Part shown: piece after piece, positions 52,423 to 62,455 of the stretch | Layout: every line of letters starts with the position of its first letter | How positions within the stretch are numbered: the stretch's first letter is position 1 | Assembly (NCBI RefSeq): GCF_003574445.1 | Contig: NZ_KZ984561.1 | Span: 124,001 to 188,000 of the forward strand | Reading direction: 5' to 3' | Source: Streptomyces sp. YIM 130001 | GTDB lineage: Bacteria; Actinomycetota; Actinomycetes; Streptomycetales; Streptomycetaceae | DNA length: 64,000 bases | The notes under the pieces: model-generated | Told to the model about the DNA's origin: nothing | The model's database searches: none | Seen by the model: the letters and a program-made list of their open reading frames with translations, nothing else | Program-made: the position numbers and the translations under genes

Positions 52423-54492
52423 TCAGGCCAGAACGGAACGGACGGCCGCGATCACGTCGCCCACGGCGGGCAGCACGGCCCGCTCCAGGTCGGGGTGGAA
52501 CGGGACGTGTACGTCCTCGCGGCTCACCAGGCGCGGCGGGGCGAGCAGCGAGTAGAACTCCTCGTCCGCCGACAGGAGTTCGGTGATGAGGCCGGCGCCG
52601 AAGCTGCTCGTGCGGTTGTCCTCCTGCACCACGACCAGACGTCCGGTGCGGCGTACGGAGGCGGCGACGGTCTCGCGGTCGAGCGGAACCAGCCAGCGCA
52701 GGTCGATGACGTCGGCCGCGACCCCCTCGTCGGCGAGCGTGTCGGCGGCCTCGGCGGCGAGTTCGGTCCCGTTGCCCCAGCTGACGAGGGTGACATCGGT
52801 GCCGGAGCGCAGTGTGTGGGCACCTAGCGCCGGTGCCGGCCGCGCGGCGGGCTCCCGGCGCTGCCGCATCAGATGCTTGGGCAGCAGGATGAGGGTCGGG
52901 TCGGGCGCGGTGAACGAATCCAGGAAGGCGGCGTGGGTGTCCTCGGGCGTCGACGGGACGACGACCCGCAGACCGGGCAGATGAGTGAACAGGCTCTCGT
53001 TGCTCTGGCTGTGCCAGATTCCGCCGCCGGGCAGATAGCCGCCCCAGGGCGCGTAGATGACGACCGGGCACTGCCACGTGGAGACCGTGCGCCAGCGCAA
53101 CGTGGTGAGCTGAGAGGCGAGTTGGTTCCAGGCAGGGCCGGCGAAGTCGATGAACTGGAGCTCCACGACGGGCCGCATGCCGGCTGCGGCGAGCCCCACG
53201 GCAGCACCGACGATGGTGGCCTCGGCCAGCGGCGCGTTGGTCATGCGCTCGCCCGCGGCCTTCCCGAGTCCCTTGGTGAAGCCGAAGACGCCGCCCTTGG
53301 GGTCGTCGATGTCCTCGCCGAACAGGACGAGTTCACGGTGGCGGTCGAGGCCGGTCGCCAGTGCACGGTTGACTGCGGAGACGATCGTCCCGCCGCACGG
53401 TTCGGTGAGCGGCTCCGGGGCCGGCTCCGGCGCGGTGAGCTGCGCCGGCGCGTAGAGGTGCTCCATGATCAGCTTCGGATCGGCGGCCGGCTCGGCCGCG
53501 ACCTGCCCGAAGACCGCTTCGGCCTGTTCGGCCTGGCGCGCGCGGGTGCGCTCCAGCCACGCCTGGTCGACGGTGCCCTCCGACAGGAGCCGCGCGGTGA
53601 ACGTCTCCACCGGGTCGCGCAGGGCGGCCAGATCCTCGCTGCTGCGGTAGACGCGATGGTCGTCCGACGAGGTGTGCGGGTCGAGCCGGTCGAGATTGCA
53701 CCACAGGATTACGGGGCCTTTGCCTCCTCGCACCGTTTTGAGTGCCTTGCGGGAGGCGGCGTACAGCGCGTCGGGGTCGGCTCCGTCGACGACGGTCGTG
53801 CGTGCCTGGGGAAGCAGGCCGAGGGCGTGCGGCGACATGTGCTCGGTCGGCGTGGAGATGCCGTAGCCGTTGTCGGAGACGAGGAAGAGGACGGGCAGTC
53901 GGCGCTCCACCGCGAAGGCGACCGCCTCGAAGAACTCGCCCTGCCGGGTGGAGGCGTCGCCGATGGAACAGACGACGGCCTGTTCCCTGCCCCTCAATCG
54001 CGAGGCCCAGGCGGCACCCACGGCGGGGAGGCACTGGCTGCCGGTGGGGCTCGCGATCGAGAAGACGTTTCCGGCGCGGTGGCCGAAGTGGGCACTCATA
54101 TTGCGTCCGGCGGAATGGGATTCGGCCTTGGCCATCAGATCCCTGGCCTGGTCCTCAAGTCCCATTCCCCGGGCCATGAGGAGCGTGCGGTCGCGATAGT
54201 GGGGGAATATCAGGTCCTCGGGATCCAGCAGCTCGCAGAGTGCCGCCAGTCCCTCGTGACCGGAGGAGGAAATATGGAACCAGGCCTCGCCCTGGCGCAG
54301 CACGATGCCCGATCTGCGGTCGCATTCCCTGGACAGCAGCATCAGTTCGAGGAAGTCCGCCCGGCGTTCGGCGGGTATCCCCGAAGGCCGGGATTCCTTC
54401 GTCCGATTCTTCACAGATAAATAGTGCCGTGCTCCCCACTCTTCGAGTATCGCCCTCGATAACCAATTCACGGAGCGGTGGTACTGGCTCAC
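52423..54492 (-). CDS. Branched-chain 2-oxoacid dehydrogenase E1 (alpha and beta fused)
   Basis: 689 residues if begun at GTG 54492. Residues about 45-370 are the E1-alpha part, with the thiamine diphosphate motif GDASTRQGEFFEAV through SDNGYGIS and the EAWFHISSSGHEG entry typical of 2-oxoisovalerate dehydrogenases. Residues about 375-689 are E1-beta (LFGEDIDDPKGGVFGFTKGL, MTNAPLAEATIVGAAVGLA, SNESLFTHLPGLRVVVPS). It would decarboxylate 2-oxoisovalerate and reductively acylate a lipoyl arm. The partner E2 is fused to the PKS starting 22 bp downstream; no E3 gene is visible. The start is uncertain: GTGs at 54492, 54471 and 54414 are all in frame and none has a good binding site. If one of the first two is used, two rare TTA codons (54460-54462, 54418-54420) fall in the first 25 codons. 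Confidence 0.9.
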   Translation of the reverse strand: MSQYHRSVNWLSRAILEEWGARHYLSVKNRTKESRPSGIPAERRADFLELMLLSRECDRRSGIVLRQGEAWFHISSSGHEGLAALCELLDPEDLIFPHYRDRTLLMARGMGLEDQARDLMAKAESHSAGRNMSAHFGHRAGNVFSIASPTGSQCLPAVGAAWASRLRGREQAVVCSIGDASTRQGEFFEAVAFAVERRLPVLFLVSDNGYGISTPTEHMSPHALGLLPQARTTVVDGADPDALYAASRKALKTVRGGKGPVILWCNLDRLDPHTSSDDHRVYRSSEDLAALRDPVETFTARLLSEGTVDQAWLERTRARQAEQAEAVFGQVAAEPAADPKLIMEHLYAPAQLTAPEPAPEPLTEPCGGTIVSAVNRALATGLDRHRELVLFGEDIDDPKGGVFGFTKGLGKAAGERMTNAPLAEATIVGAAVGLAAAGMRPVVELQFIDFAGPAWNQLASQLTTLRWRTVSTWQCPVVIYAPWGGYLPGGGIWHSQSNESLFTHLPGLRVVVPSTPEDTHAAFLDSFTAPDPTLILLPKHLMRQRREPAARPAPALGAHTLRSGTDVTLVSWGNGTELAAEAADTLADEGVAADVIDLRWLVPLDRETVAASVRRTGRLVVVQEDNRTSSFGAGLITELLSADEEFYSLLAPPRLVSREDVHVPFHPDLERAVLPAVGDVIAAVRSVLA

Positions 54493-54749
54493 GGGAGTGA
54501 GTTCCGGTGAATCGGATACAGAGAAATAGTGACTCCTCCCTCCTGAGAGGGAGGCGCGGAAGCCGGGGAAGGGAGCGACTCGCCCCCACGGCCCCACGAC
54601 AGCACGGCAGCACCGCGCCACCTCGGCCGCACGACGGCACCGCAGCCCTGCGCCAGCCCTACGCCGGCACCGCCGCACCACGACCGAACCGCGAAACCAT
54701 ACCGTGTAGCCTGTTTTTCATGAGTCGCCGGCCACGCGGGCAACGCCCG
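54493..54749. promoter_or_regulatory. Upstream region of the 45-kb PKS operon
   Basis: This 257-bp gap lies between papM and the E1 gene and should hold the promoter of the long leftward operon. Three features stand out: a perfect 8-bp hairpin (54535-54554), two CAGCCCT heptamers 11 bp apart (54643 and 54654), and an AT-richer patch with an imperfect AAAC...GTTT palindrome (54694-54716) that might be a regulator site. None is decisive on its own. Confidence 0.45.
54535..54554. promoter_or_regulatory. Perfect 8-bp inverted repeat before the E1 gene
   Basis: CCTCCCTC (54535-54542) and GAGGGAGG (54547-54554) flank a 4-base loop, about 40 bp before the likely start of the E1 gene, probably within its leader. 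On the mRNA strand the downstream arm contains AGGAGG-like sequence. It could be an operator, a pausing hairpin or a structure that hides a ribosome binding site. Confidence 0.4.
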
Positions 54750-55637
54750 TCACGGAGTGCGGCCGGCCGTCTCGCCCCGGACGGCGGTCAGGCACCCGTC
54801 GTTGCACGTGGCGCGCGAGACAGCGGTGACCCAGCGGCCGGTCCCTGCGAACAGCCGGGGCACGGACTCCAGTTGATAGCCGCCGTGCTCGAGGAGCAGC
54901 ACCCCTCGGGGCCGGAGCAGCCGACCGGCCGTCAGTTCCATCGCACGGATCATCCCGAGTCCCCCCTCGTCGGCCCACAGAGCCATCGGGGGGTCGTAGT
55001 CGAGCACTTCCGGGGAGCTGGTGCGCAGGCCGACGGGGATGTAGGGCGGGTTGGTGACGACCAGATCGACGGTGCCGTCGAGTTCGGGGAAGGCGTCGCG
55101 CGCGTCACCCTGCACGATCGTCGCGCCCGTACCACGGGCGTTGTGCACGGCGACCTGTGCCGCGTCCTCGGCGAGTTCGATCCCGTACACCCTGGCCTGC
55201 GGCACCCGATGTGCGAGGGTGACCGCCATGGTGCCGGGACCGGCACACAGATCGACCACCACAGGCGAGCGCACCCCGGTCTCAAGCAGGCCGTGAAGTC
55301 TGCCGAGTGCGTCGTCGACGATCTCCGCGGTCTCCGGCTTCGGTACGAAGACACCCGAAGCCAGGTCGAAGCGGTGCCCCATGAACCAGGCGTGGCCCAC
55401 GATGCGTTCAGCGGGCTCCCGGGCGCAGCGCCGCTCCACGTACGCCCAGAAGTCTGCGGGGACCTGCTCTTGCAGCTGTCCGTCGAGGTCGCCGGGGTCG
55501 ACCCGGGCCGCATGTGCGGCCAGGAGCCGGGCGTCGTCGTGCGCCGCCGCCTGCTCGATGCCCGCGTCGACGAGACGTGCGACGGCGGTGTCCACAGCGG
55601 CGGCGAGGGTGTCCCGGGCCGGTACGGCGGTCGTCAC
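54750..55637 (-). CDS. papM: SAM-dependent N-methyltransferase (PapM-like, HemK/PrmC family)
   Basis: 295 residues. An N-terminal helical domain precedes a Rossmann methyltransferase domain with VVDLCAGPGTMAVTLA (SAM motif I, near 125), YGIELAEDA and the diagnostic VTNPPYIPVG near 195. NPPY is the signature of N5-glutamine methyltransferases, which methylate planar nitrogen. Context argues against a release-factor role: the gene is coupled by a GTGA overlap to the aminodeoxychorismate mutase gene and lies in the 4-aminophenylalanine set, so it most likely dimethylates the aryl amine of 4-amino-phenylalanine for the pristinamycin I type residue. The start is GTG at 55637; the frame is open further upstream in antisense register. 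Confidence 0.82.
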   Translation of the reverse strand: MTTAVPARDTLAAAVDTAVARLVDAGIEQAAAHDDARLLAAHAARVDPGDLDGQLQEQVPADFWAYVERRCAREPAERIVGHAWFMGHRFDLASGVFVPKPETAEIVDDALGRLHGLLETGVRSPVVVDLCAGPGTMAVTLAHRVPQARVYGIELAEDAAQVAVHNARGTGATIVQGDARDAFPELDGTVDLVVTNPPYIPVGLRTSSPEVLDYDPPMALWADEGGLGMIRAMELTAGRLLRPRGVLLLEHGGYQLESVPRLFAGTGRWVTAVSRATCNDGCLTAVRGETAGRTP

Positions 55638-55975
55638 GAGGCCCGCCGTTCCACCGCGCCGGCGGCTCCGCCCGCCGCGATCCACTCGTCCTCCAGGCGG
55701 CACGTCTCGGCGATGATCGTGTCGTACAGGCTGCGCAGGAACGCGGGGTCGATGCCGTGCTCCTGCGCGTACCGTGCAGCACGTCCCTGCACCGTGGCGA
55801 TGCGGTGCGGCTGCATCATCGCCACCTCGTGCACGCGCTTGTACTCACCGATGCGCAGGCAGATCTCCAGGCGCTCACGCACCGTGTCGAGCAGGGCGGC
55901 GTCGACGGCGTCGAGCCGTGCGCGCAGTGACTCCAGGTCCTCGGACACGTCCGCGGGTCCGGCAGGTAGTGACAT
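55634..55975 (-). CDS. papB: 4-amino-4-deoxychorismate mutase (AroQ-fold)
   Basis: 113 residues, a small all-helical AroQ-type mutase. The first helix has LRARLDAVDAALLDTVRERL, followed by RIGEYKRVHEVAM (the conserved Lys) and a final helix LYDTIIAETCRLEDEW. It would rearrange 4-amino-4-deoxychorismate to 4-amino-4-deoxyprephenate. Ordinary chorismate mutase activity cannot be excluded from the sequence; the assignment rests on the neighbouring aminodeoxychorismate synthase and dehydrogenase genes. The start is ATG at 55975 with a GAGAGGAA binding site. The 71 bp to the divergent dehydrogenase gene must hold both promoters. Confidence 0.88.
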   Translation of the reverse strand: MSLPAGPADVSEDLESLRARLDAVDAALLDTVRERLEICLRIGEYKRVHEVAMMQPHRIATVQGRAARYAQEHGIDPAFLRSLYDTIIAETCRLEDEWIAAGGAAGAVERRAS

Positions 55976-56046
55976 GACGATTCCTCTCCTGATCAATTCG
56001 GCTCGACTAGGCCTTCGGCGTGCGGCCCTGGGCCAGGGGGTGACAG

Positions 56047-56913
56047 ATGTTCAAGCACTGTGTGGTGGCGGGCGGTACCGGTGAGGTGGGTCGGATGTTC
56101 GCCGCGCACCTCGCCGCGTCGGGGGCGACGGTCCGCTGCGTGGATCCGGCCGCATCGGGCCCCGGCGCCCTTGCCGACGACATCCGCGCTCCGGGTCCGG
56201 CTGCCGCCGGCGAGCTGTCGGCGGCCGACCTGGTGCTGCTCGCCGTACCGGAGCCGGTGGCGCTGGAGGCGATCGGCCCGGTGACCCGACTGATGCGTGC
56301 CGACGCGCTGTTCGCGGACACGCTGTCGGTGAAGGCCGGTGTCGCGGAGCGACTGCGCGCGCTGGCACCCGGGATCCAGGCCGTGGGGCTCAACCCGATG
56401 TTCGCACCGTCGCTGCCCCTGCCCGGCCGCCCGGTGGCCGCGGCGACCGTGACCGACGGGCCCGCCGTACGGGCGTTCCTGGCCTTGGTCGCCCAGTGGG
56501 GCGCCCGGGTGGTCGAGGTGTCGGCGCGGGAGCACGACACACTGACGGCCACGCAGCAGGCGGCCACGCACGCGGCCGTGCTCGCCTTCGGCCTGGCTCT
56601 CAAGGAGCTCGGTGCGGACGTCGGGGCGCTGCGCGCCACCGCGCCTCCGCCGCACCGCACACTGCTCGAGCTTCTCGCCCGCATCACCTCCGGCGCCCCG
56701 GAGGTGTACTGGGACGTCCAGGCGGGCAACCCGCATGCGCAGGACGCCCGGCGCGCCGTGGGCCACGGCCTTCAGCGACTCGGTCGGGCGGTGGCGAGCG
56801 GCGACGAGTCGCAGTTCGAGGCGCTCTTCGAAGAGCTGCGCGCCACCCTCGGTGAGCACCACCGCGGCGAACTGGCCGCTGCCTGTGCCGAGTCGTTCGC
56901 CCGGCTGCGGTGA
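56047..56913 (+). CDS. papC: 4-amino-4-deoxyprephenate dehydrogenase (TyrA family)
   Basis: 288 residues. The N-terminus is a dinucleotide-binding fold (VVAGGTGEVGRMFAAHL) and the C-terminal helical half carries the TyrA-type dimer region (ATQQAATHAAVLAFGLALKEL). Family chemistry is NAD-dependent oxidative decarboxylation of a prephenate-type acid, here giving 4-amino-phenylpyruvate, which an aminotransferase would convert to 4-amino-phenylalanine. It is transcribed away from papB/papM and towards papA. A short hairpin (GCCGGG 56917-56922, CCCGGC 56938-56943) lies between the converging stops. Confidence 0.9.
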   Translation: MFKHCVVAGGTGEVGRMFAAHLAASGATVRCVDPAASGPGALADDIRAPGPAAAGELSAADLVLLAVPEPVALEAIGPVTRLMRADALFADTLSVKAGVAERLRALAPGIQAVGLNPMFAPSLPLPGRPVAAATVTDGPAVRAFLALVAQWGARVVEVSAREHDTLTATQQAATHAAVLAFGLALKELGADVGALRATAPPPHRTLLELLARITSGAPEVYWDVQAGNPHAQDARRAVGHGLQRLGRAVASGDESQFEALFEELRATLGEHHRGELAAACAESFARLR

Positions 56914-56948
56914 GAGCCGGGCCGGACCGGACCGGACCCCGGCGGTGG

Positions 56949-59090
<2,142 letters not shown>

Positions 59091-59387
59091 CGGTGTCTCC
59101 TCGTCTCAGGCTCGCCGCACGGTCAACGGGAGGTTCCGGGCACCGCGCGGCCCGTCGCGGTGGCAGCGCGGTTCCGCGCCGGGCGCGAGGGACACGTCGG
59201 CGTACCGGTGGACGGCGCGGACACCGTGTTCGTCCTCGTCCACTGTGTGTGCGTCGCGCGTGCTGCGCGGTCGGCCGAAGCGACGGCGTCCGCCGTCCTC
59301 GACGGCCGGCCGGGGGCGGGCAGGGTCGTGTGGGCCATCGAGGCGTCTCCTTCGCGGGTACGGGCCGGGGTGGTGGACGCGCCTGGT
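59091..59387 (-). other. Unassigned stretch between papA and pipA, possibly a broken small gene
   Basis: A 71-codon frame (59123-59338) starts with ATG after a good AAGGAG site, but its product is nearly all Ala, Thr, Pro, Arg and Ser and its codon positions look non-coding. In a second frame, ending at TGA near 59107, the composition is coding-like from about 59245 on (product begins VDEDEHGVRAVHRYADVS, ends NLPLTVRRA). One reading is a small gene that suffered a frameshift. No homologue was recognised in either frame. Confidence 0.3.
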
Positions 59388-60452
59388 TCAGCGCGGGGCC
59401 GGGGCGGCGACGGGCAGCGGCTGCAGCGCGTACGGGTCGACGGTGTCGACCGGGTGGTGCTCGATCTGCAGCCGGCTGCCGAACCCGTGCTCGGCCGCCG
59501 CTTCCAGGAAGACCTCCATGGCCAGGGCGTCCTCGAAGGCGAATCCTGTGGAGTCGAACACGCTCAGTCCGCCGCGTCGCTCGTCGGCGAGGGCGGGTTC
59601 GGCGGTCAGCCTGGCCAGGCCCGGTCCGCTCTCGTGCGGTGCGAGCTGCTGGGACTCGCCTTCGCGGTGGGCCTGCTCGGGGTGGTCCGCGGTGACGAAC
59701 GCGCGGCGCAGCAGCGAGAGCGGCAGTTCGGTCTTGCCGACGAGGTCGGCGCCGACGGCGTTGATGTGCAGGTGCTCGCGGTGCGGGCCGTCGGGCAGCA
59801 CGGGACCGGCGCCCACGGGCACCGAGGTGGCGGTCGTGATGATGTCGGCCTCGGCGGCGATCCGGGCCGGGTCGGCGATCTCTACGGGGATCCCGGTGAA
59901 CGCGGCGCGGCGCGCGAAGCTGTCGCGGTGCGCGGGGTCGGTGTCCCACACCAGGACCCGCTCCAGCGGGAACACCAGGGACTGGGCGTGGAGTTGGGTG
60001 ACGGCCTGGGCGCCGGCACCGATCAGTCCGAGTGTGCGGCTGTCGGGGCGGGCAAGGAGTTTGGCGGCGACCGCCGATGCGGCGCCGGTACGCATGGCCG
60101 TCAGCAGCACGCCGTCCATCAGGGCGGTGAGAGCGCCGGTGGTGTCGTCGTAGCGCGCGACCGTTCCGATGATGGTGGGCAGCCCGAAGTGGCCGGGGTT
60201 TCCCGGGCTGTAGCCGACGGTCTTGATGGTGATGCTGTCGCCCGGGTCGCGGTGCGGCATCCACTCGAAGATGCCGTGCACCGGTTCCGGGCGCACGAAC
60301 CCGTCGCGCAGGGGCGAGAGTTCGCGTCCGCCGTGACCGATCTCCGCGAATCCCTCGGTGAGCCGGTCGATGACCCGGCCCATCAGGGCGTCACGACCGA
60401 CCGCGGACACGATGTCCGCGATGTCATGCCTGCTCAGGACCCAGGTCTCCAT
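59388..60452 (-). CDS. pipA: L-lysine cyclodeaminase
   Basis: 354 residues of the ornithine cyclodeaminase/mu-crystallin family. It begins METWVLSRHDIADIV, includes the substrate-binding stretch SITIKTVGYSPGN, the NAD-binding motif LGLIGAGAQAVTQLHA near 165, and ends with FDSTGFAFEDALAMEVFLEAA. The sequence follows what I remember of PipA of Streptomyces pristinaespiralis over most of its length. It converts L-lysine to L-pipecolate, the precursor of the 4-oxopipecolate residue of group B streptogramins. The start is ATG at 60452, with GGGAG eight bases upstream, rather than the earlier ATG at 60467. It is divergent from the 3-hydroxypicolinate ligase gene. Confidence 0.94.
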   Translation of the reverse strand: METWVLSRHDIADIVSAVGRDALMGRVIDRLTEGFAEIGHGGRELSPLRDGFVRPEPVHGIFEWMPHRDPGDSITIKTVGYSPGNPGHFGLPTIIGTVARYDDTTGALTALMDGVLLTAMRTGAASAVAAKLLARPDSRTLGLIGAGAQAVTQLHAQSLVFPLERVLVWDTDPAHRDSFARRAAFTGIPVEIADPARIAAEADIITTATSVPVGAGPVLPDGPHREHLHINAVGADLVGKTELPLSLLRRAFVTADHPEQAHREGESQQLAPHESGPGLARLTAEPALADERRGGLSVFDSTGFAFEDALAMEVFLEAAAEHGFGSRLQIEHHPVDTVDPYALQPLPVAAPAPR

Positions 60453-60528
60453 CGGGTGCGCTCCCATTTCGTCAGCCGCTCACGGCATTGCTTCCATCAG
60501 CTCGTACGCCGTCATGGTGAGGTCCGGT

Positions 60529-60556
60529 GCTGACGCAGAGCTGACGCCACCTGACG
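60529..60556. promoter_or_regulatory. Candidate SARP operator between pipA and snbA
   Basis: GCTGACG occurs at 60529-60535 and again at 60540-60546, 11 bp apart, followed by CCTGACG at 60550-60556, 10 bp further on. Near-phased direct heptamers in a divergent promoter region of two precursor genes are the arrangement used by SARP activators. The sequence differs from the heptamers at 5624-5696, so the same protein need not bind both. Confidence 0.5.
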
Positions 60557-60644
60557 CGCCGGACGGCCGCGGCACCCGCGCATCAGCGCCGCGTCAACAC
60601 AGCTGCGGAGACTGGGGCGGACGAGAACGACGGAAGGACGAGCG

Positions 60645-62297
60645 ATGCTGGACGGATGCGTCCCCTGGCCCGAGGAGCTGGCTTCGCGCTATCGCGAGGC
60701 CGGGTACTGGAAGGGCGAGACGCTGGGTTCGCTGCTGCGGCAGTGGGCGGACGAGTACCGCGACCGGGAGGCCCTGGTCAGCGCGGACGGCGGGCGCCGC
60801 ATCACCTACCGCGCCCTGGACGAGTGGTGCGACCGGCTCGCGGCCGGTTTCGCGGCCCACGGTGTCGCCCCCGGCGACCGGGTGCTGGTGCAGTTGCCGA
60901 ACACCCCCGATTTCGTGGCGGTGTGTTTCGCGCTCTTCCGTCTCGGGGCGCTTCCGGTGTTCGTGCTGCCGGTCTACCGCGACAACGAGATCGAGCATCT
61001 GGCCGAGTTGTCGGGCGCGAGCGCGTACATCGTGCCCGACACCTTCAACGGCTTCGACCACCGCACGCTCGCGCGGTCGGTCCAGGGCCGGCTCCCGCAG
61101 ATCTCGCGGGTGTTCGTCGCCGGTGAGGTGGACGAGCCGGGCGAGGGCTGGACGGCGCTCGCGGACGTGGACGCCGAACCGGTGAGCCTCGCCGAACCGG
61201 ACGCGTCGGACGTGGCGTTCTTCCTGCTCTCCGGGGGGACGACGGCGCTGCCGAAGCTGATCCCCCGTACCCACGAGAGCTACGCGTACCAGACACGGCG
61301 CACCGGCGAGATCTGCGGTGCGGACGCCTCCACCGTCTATCTGGCGGCCCTGCCTGTCGAGTTCAACTTCCCGTGGGGCTGTCCCGGTGTCATCGGCACG
61401 ATGCAGGTCGGGGGCCGGGTCGTCCTCGCCGATTCGCCGCAGCCGCTCGCCTGTTTCCCGCTGATCGAGCGGGAGGGCGTCACGCTCACCTCGCTCAATC
61501 CGACGATCATCCACCTGTGGCTGGCGGCCGCCGAGGAGGGCGGGGCCTTCGACCTGGGCAGTCTCGAGGTCGTCCAGGTGGCGAGCGCCAAACTGCACAC
61601 CGAGGTGGCGGAGCGCATCGAACCGCTCCTGGGCGTACGGCTCCAGCAGGTCTTCGGCATGTCGGAAGGGCTGCTGACCTTCACCCGGTACGACGATCCG
61701 CACGAGACGGTCATGACGACGCAGGGCCGTCCGGTCTCTGCGGCCGACGAGATCCGCATCGTGGACTCGAGCGGCGCCGAAGTGGCTCCCGGCGAGGTCG
61801 GCGAACTGCTCACCCGGGGCCCGTACACACTGCAGGGCTACTACCGTTCGCCCGAGCACAATGCCCGGGCGTTCACCGAGGACGGTTTCTACCGCAGCGG
61901 CGATCTGGTGCGCCGCACCTCAGGCGGGAACATCGTGATCGAGGGCCGGATCAAGGACGTCGTCAACCGCGGTGGCAACAAGGTCTCGGCGACCGAGATC
62001 GAGGGCCATCTGGCGAGGCACCCCGACGTCCAGCAGGCGGCGGTCGTGGCCATGCCCGATCCGGTTCTCGGCGAGAAGGTCTGCGCGTACGTCATCGCGG
62101 CGCCCGGCCGCTCGGCGCCGAAGCTGCCGGTCCTGCGCGAACTGCTGCGCTCCCGCGGCCTCGCGTCCTTCAAGCTGCCGGACCGTGTGGAGGCCGTCGA
62201 CTCCTTCCCGCTGACCGGCCTGAACAAGATCGACAAGAAGGTCCTGCGGGCCCGGATCGCCGACAAGTTGGAGCGGCTCGCCAGGCAGGCGGCATGA
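60645..62297 (+). CDS. snbA: 3-hydroxypicolinate:AMP ligase (DhbE/EntE-type adenylating enzyme)
   Basis: 550 residues of the stand-alone aryl-acid adenylating family. The core motifs are FFLLSGGTTALPKLIPRTH (phosphate loop), FNFPWGCPGVIGTMQVGG, FGMSEGLLTFTRYDDP, YYRSPEHNARAFTEDGFY, GRIKDVVNRGGNKVSATEIE and the C-terminal Lys in LTGLNKIDKKVLR. General sequence would also suit a dihydroxybenzoate ligase of a siderophore pathway, but the neighbouring pipA, pap genes and exporter point to 3-hydroxypicolinate, the starter of group B streptogramins. The adenylate would be loaded on an aryl carrier, perhaps the protein at 5784-6071. ATG at 60645 has GGAAGGA upstream. Confidence 0.9.
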   Translation: MLDGCVPWPEELASRYREAGYWKGETLGSLLRQWADEYRDREALVSADGGRRITYRALDEWCDRLAAGFAAHGVAPGDRVLVQLPNTPDFVAVCFALFRLGALPVFVLPVYRDNEIEHLAELSGASAYIVPDTFNGFDHRTLARSVQGRLPQISRVFVAGEVDEPGEGWTALADVDAEPVSLAEPDASDVAFFLLSGGTTALPKLIPRTHESYAYQTRRTGEICGADASTVYLAALPVEFNFPWGCPGVIGTMQVGGRVVLADSPQPLACFPLIEREGVTLTSLNPTIIHLWLAAAEEGGAFDLGSLEVVQVASAKLHTEVAERIEPLLGVRLQQVFGMSEGLLTFTRYDDPHETVMTTQGRPVSAADEIRIVDSSGAEVAPGEVGELLTRGPYTLQGYYRSPEHNARAFTEDGFYRSGDLVRRTSGGNIVIEGRIKDVVNRGGNKVSATEIEGHLARHPDVQQAAVVAMPDPVLGEKVCAYVIAAPGRSAPKLPVLRELLRSRGLASFKLPDRVEAVDSFPLTGLNKIDKKVLRARIADKLERLARQAA

Positions 62298-62396
62298 GCG
62301 ATCCCGTCCTCGGCGGCGGCACGTGCCCCGTGCCGCGGGCGGGACGGGTGCTGCCTCGGCGGACCGGGGCCGCCTGCCGCCCGGTCGCGGACACGG

Positions 62397-62433
62397 CGGG
62401 CCCCCAGGAGCACCGTGGTGTCCTGGGGGCCCG
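62397..62433. terminator. Strong bidirectional terminator
   Basis: Arms CGGGCCCCCAGGA (62397-62409) and TCCTGGGGGCCCG (62421-62433) are perfectly complementary over 13 bp. Inside them CACC (62411) and GGTG (62417) extend the stem past one bulged G. It lies between the converging snbA and exporter genes. Confidence 0.85.
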
Positions 62434-62455
62434 CTCGTTGCGGTGGAGCGCGCGG

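Noticed and set aside
54493..54681. E1 gene starting at 54681
   Set aside because: The added residues are Arg/Ala/Gly-rich and unlike any E1 N-terminus, and the stretch contains the inverted repeat; it is more likely leader and promoter.
54694..54716. A gamma-butyrolactone-receptor (ARE-type) operator
   Set aside because: Only the outer AAAC and GTTT match as a palindrome; the inner bases do not, and spacing differs from the motif I recall. Kept only as a note in the upstream-region entry.
60645..62297. Catechol siderophore pathway, from the DhbE-like ligase and isochorismatase-like carrier
   Set aside because: No isochorismate synthase, isochorismatase or dihydroxybenzoate dehydrogenase is seen, while pipA, four pap genes and an exporter of streptogramin type surround the ligase.
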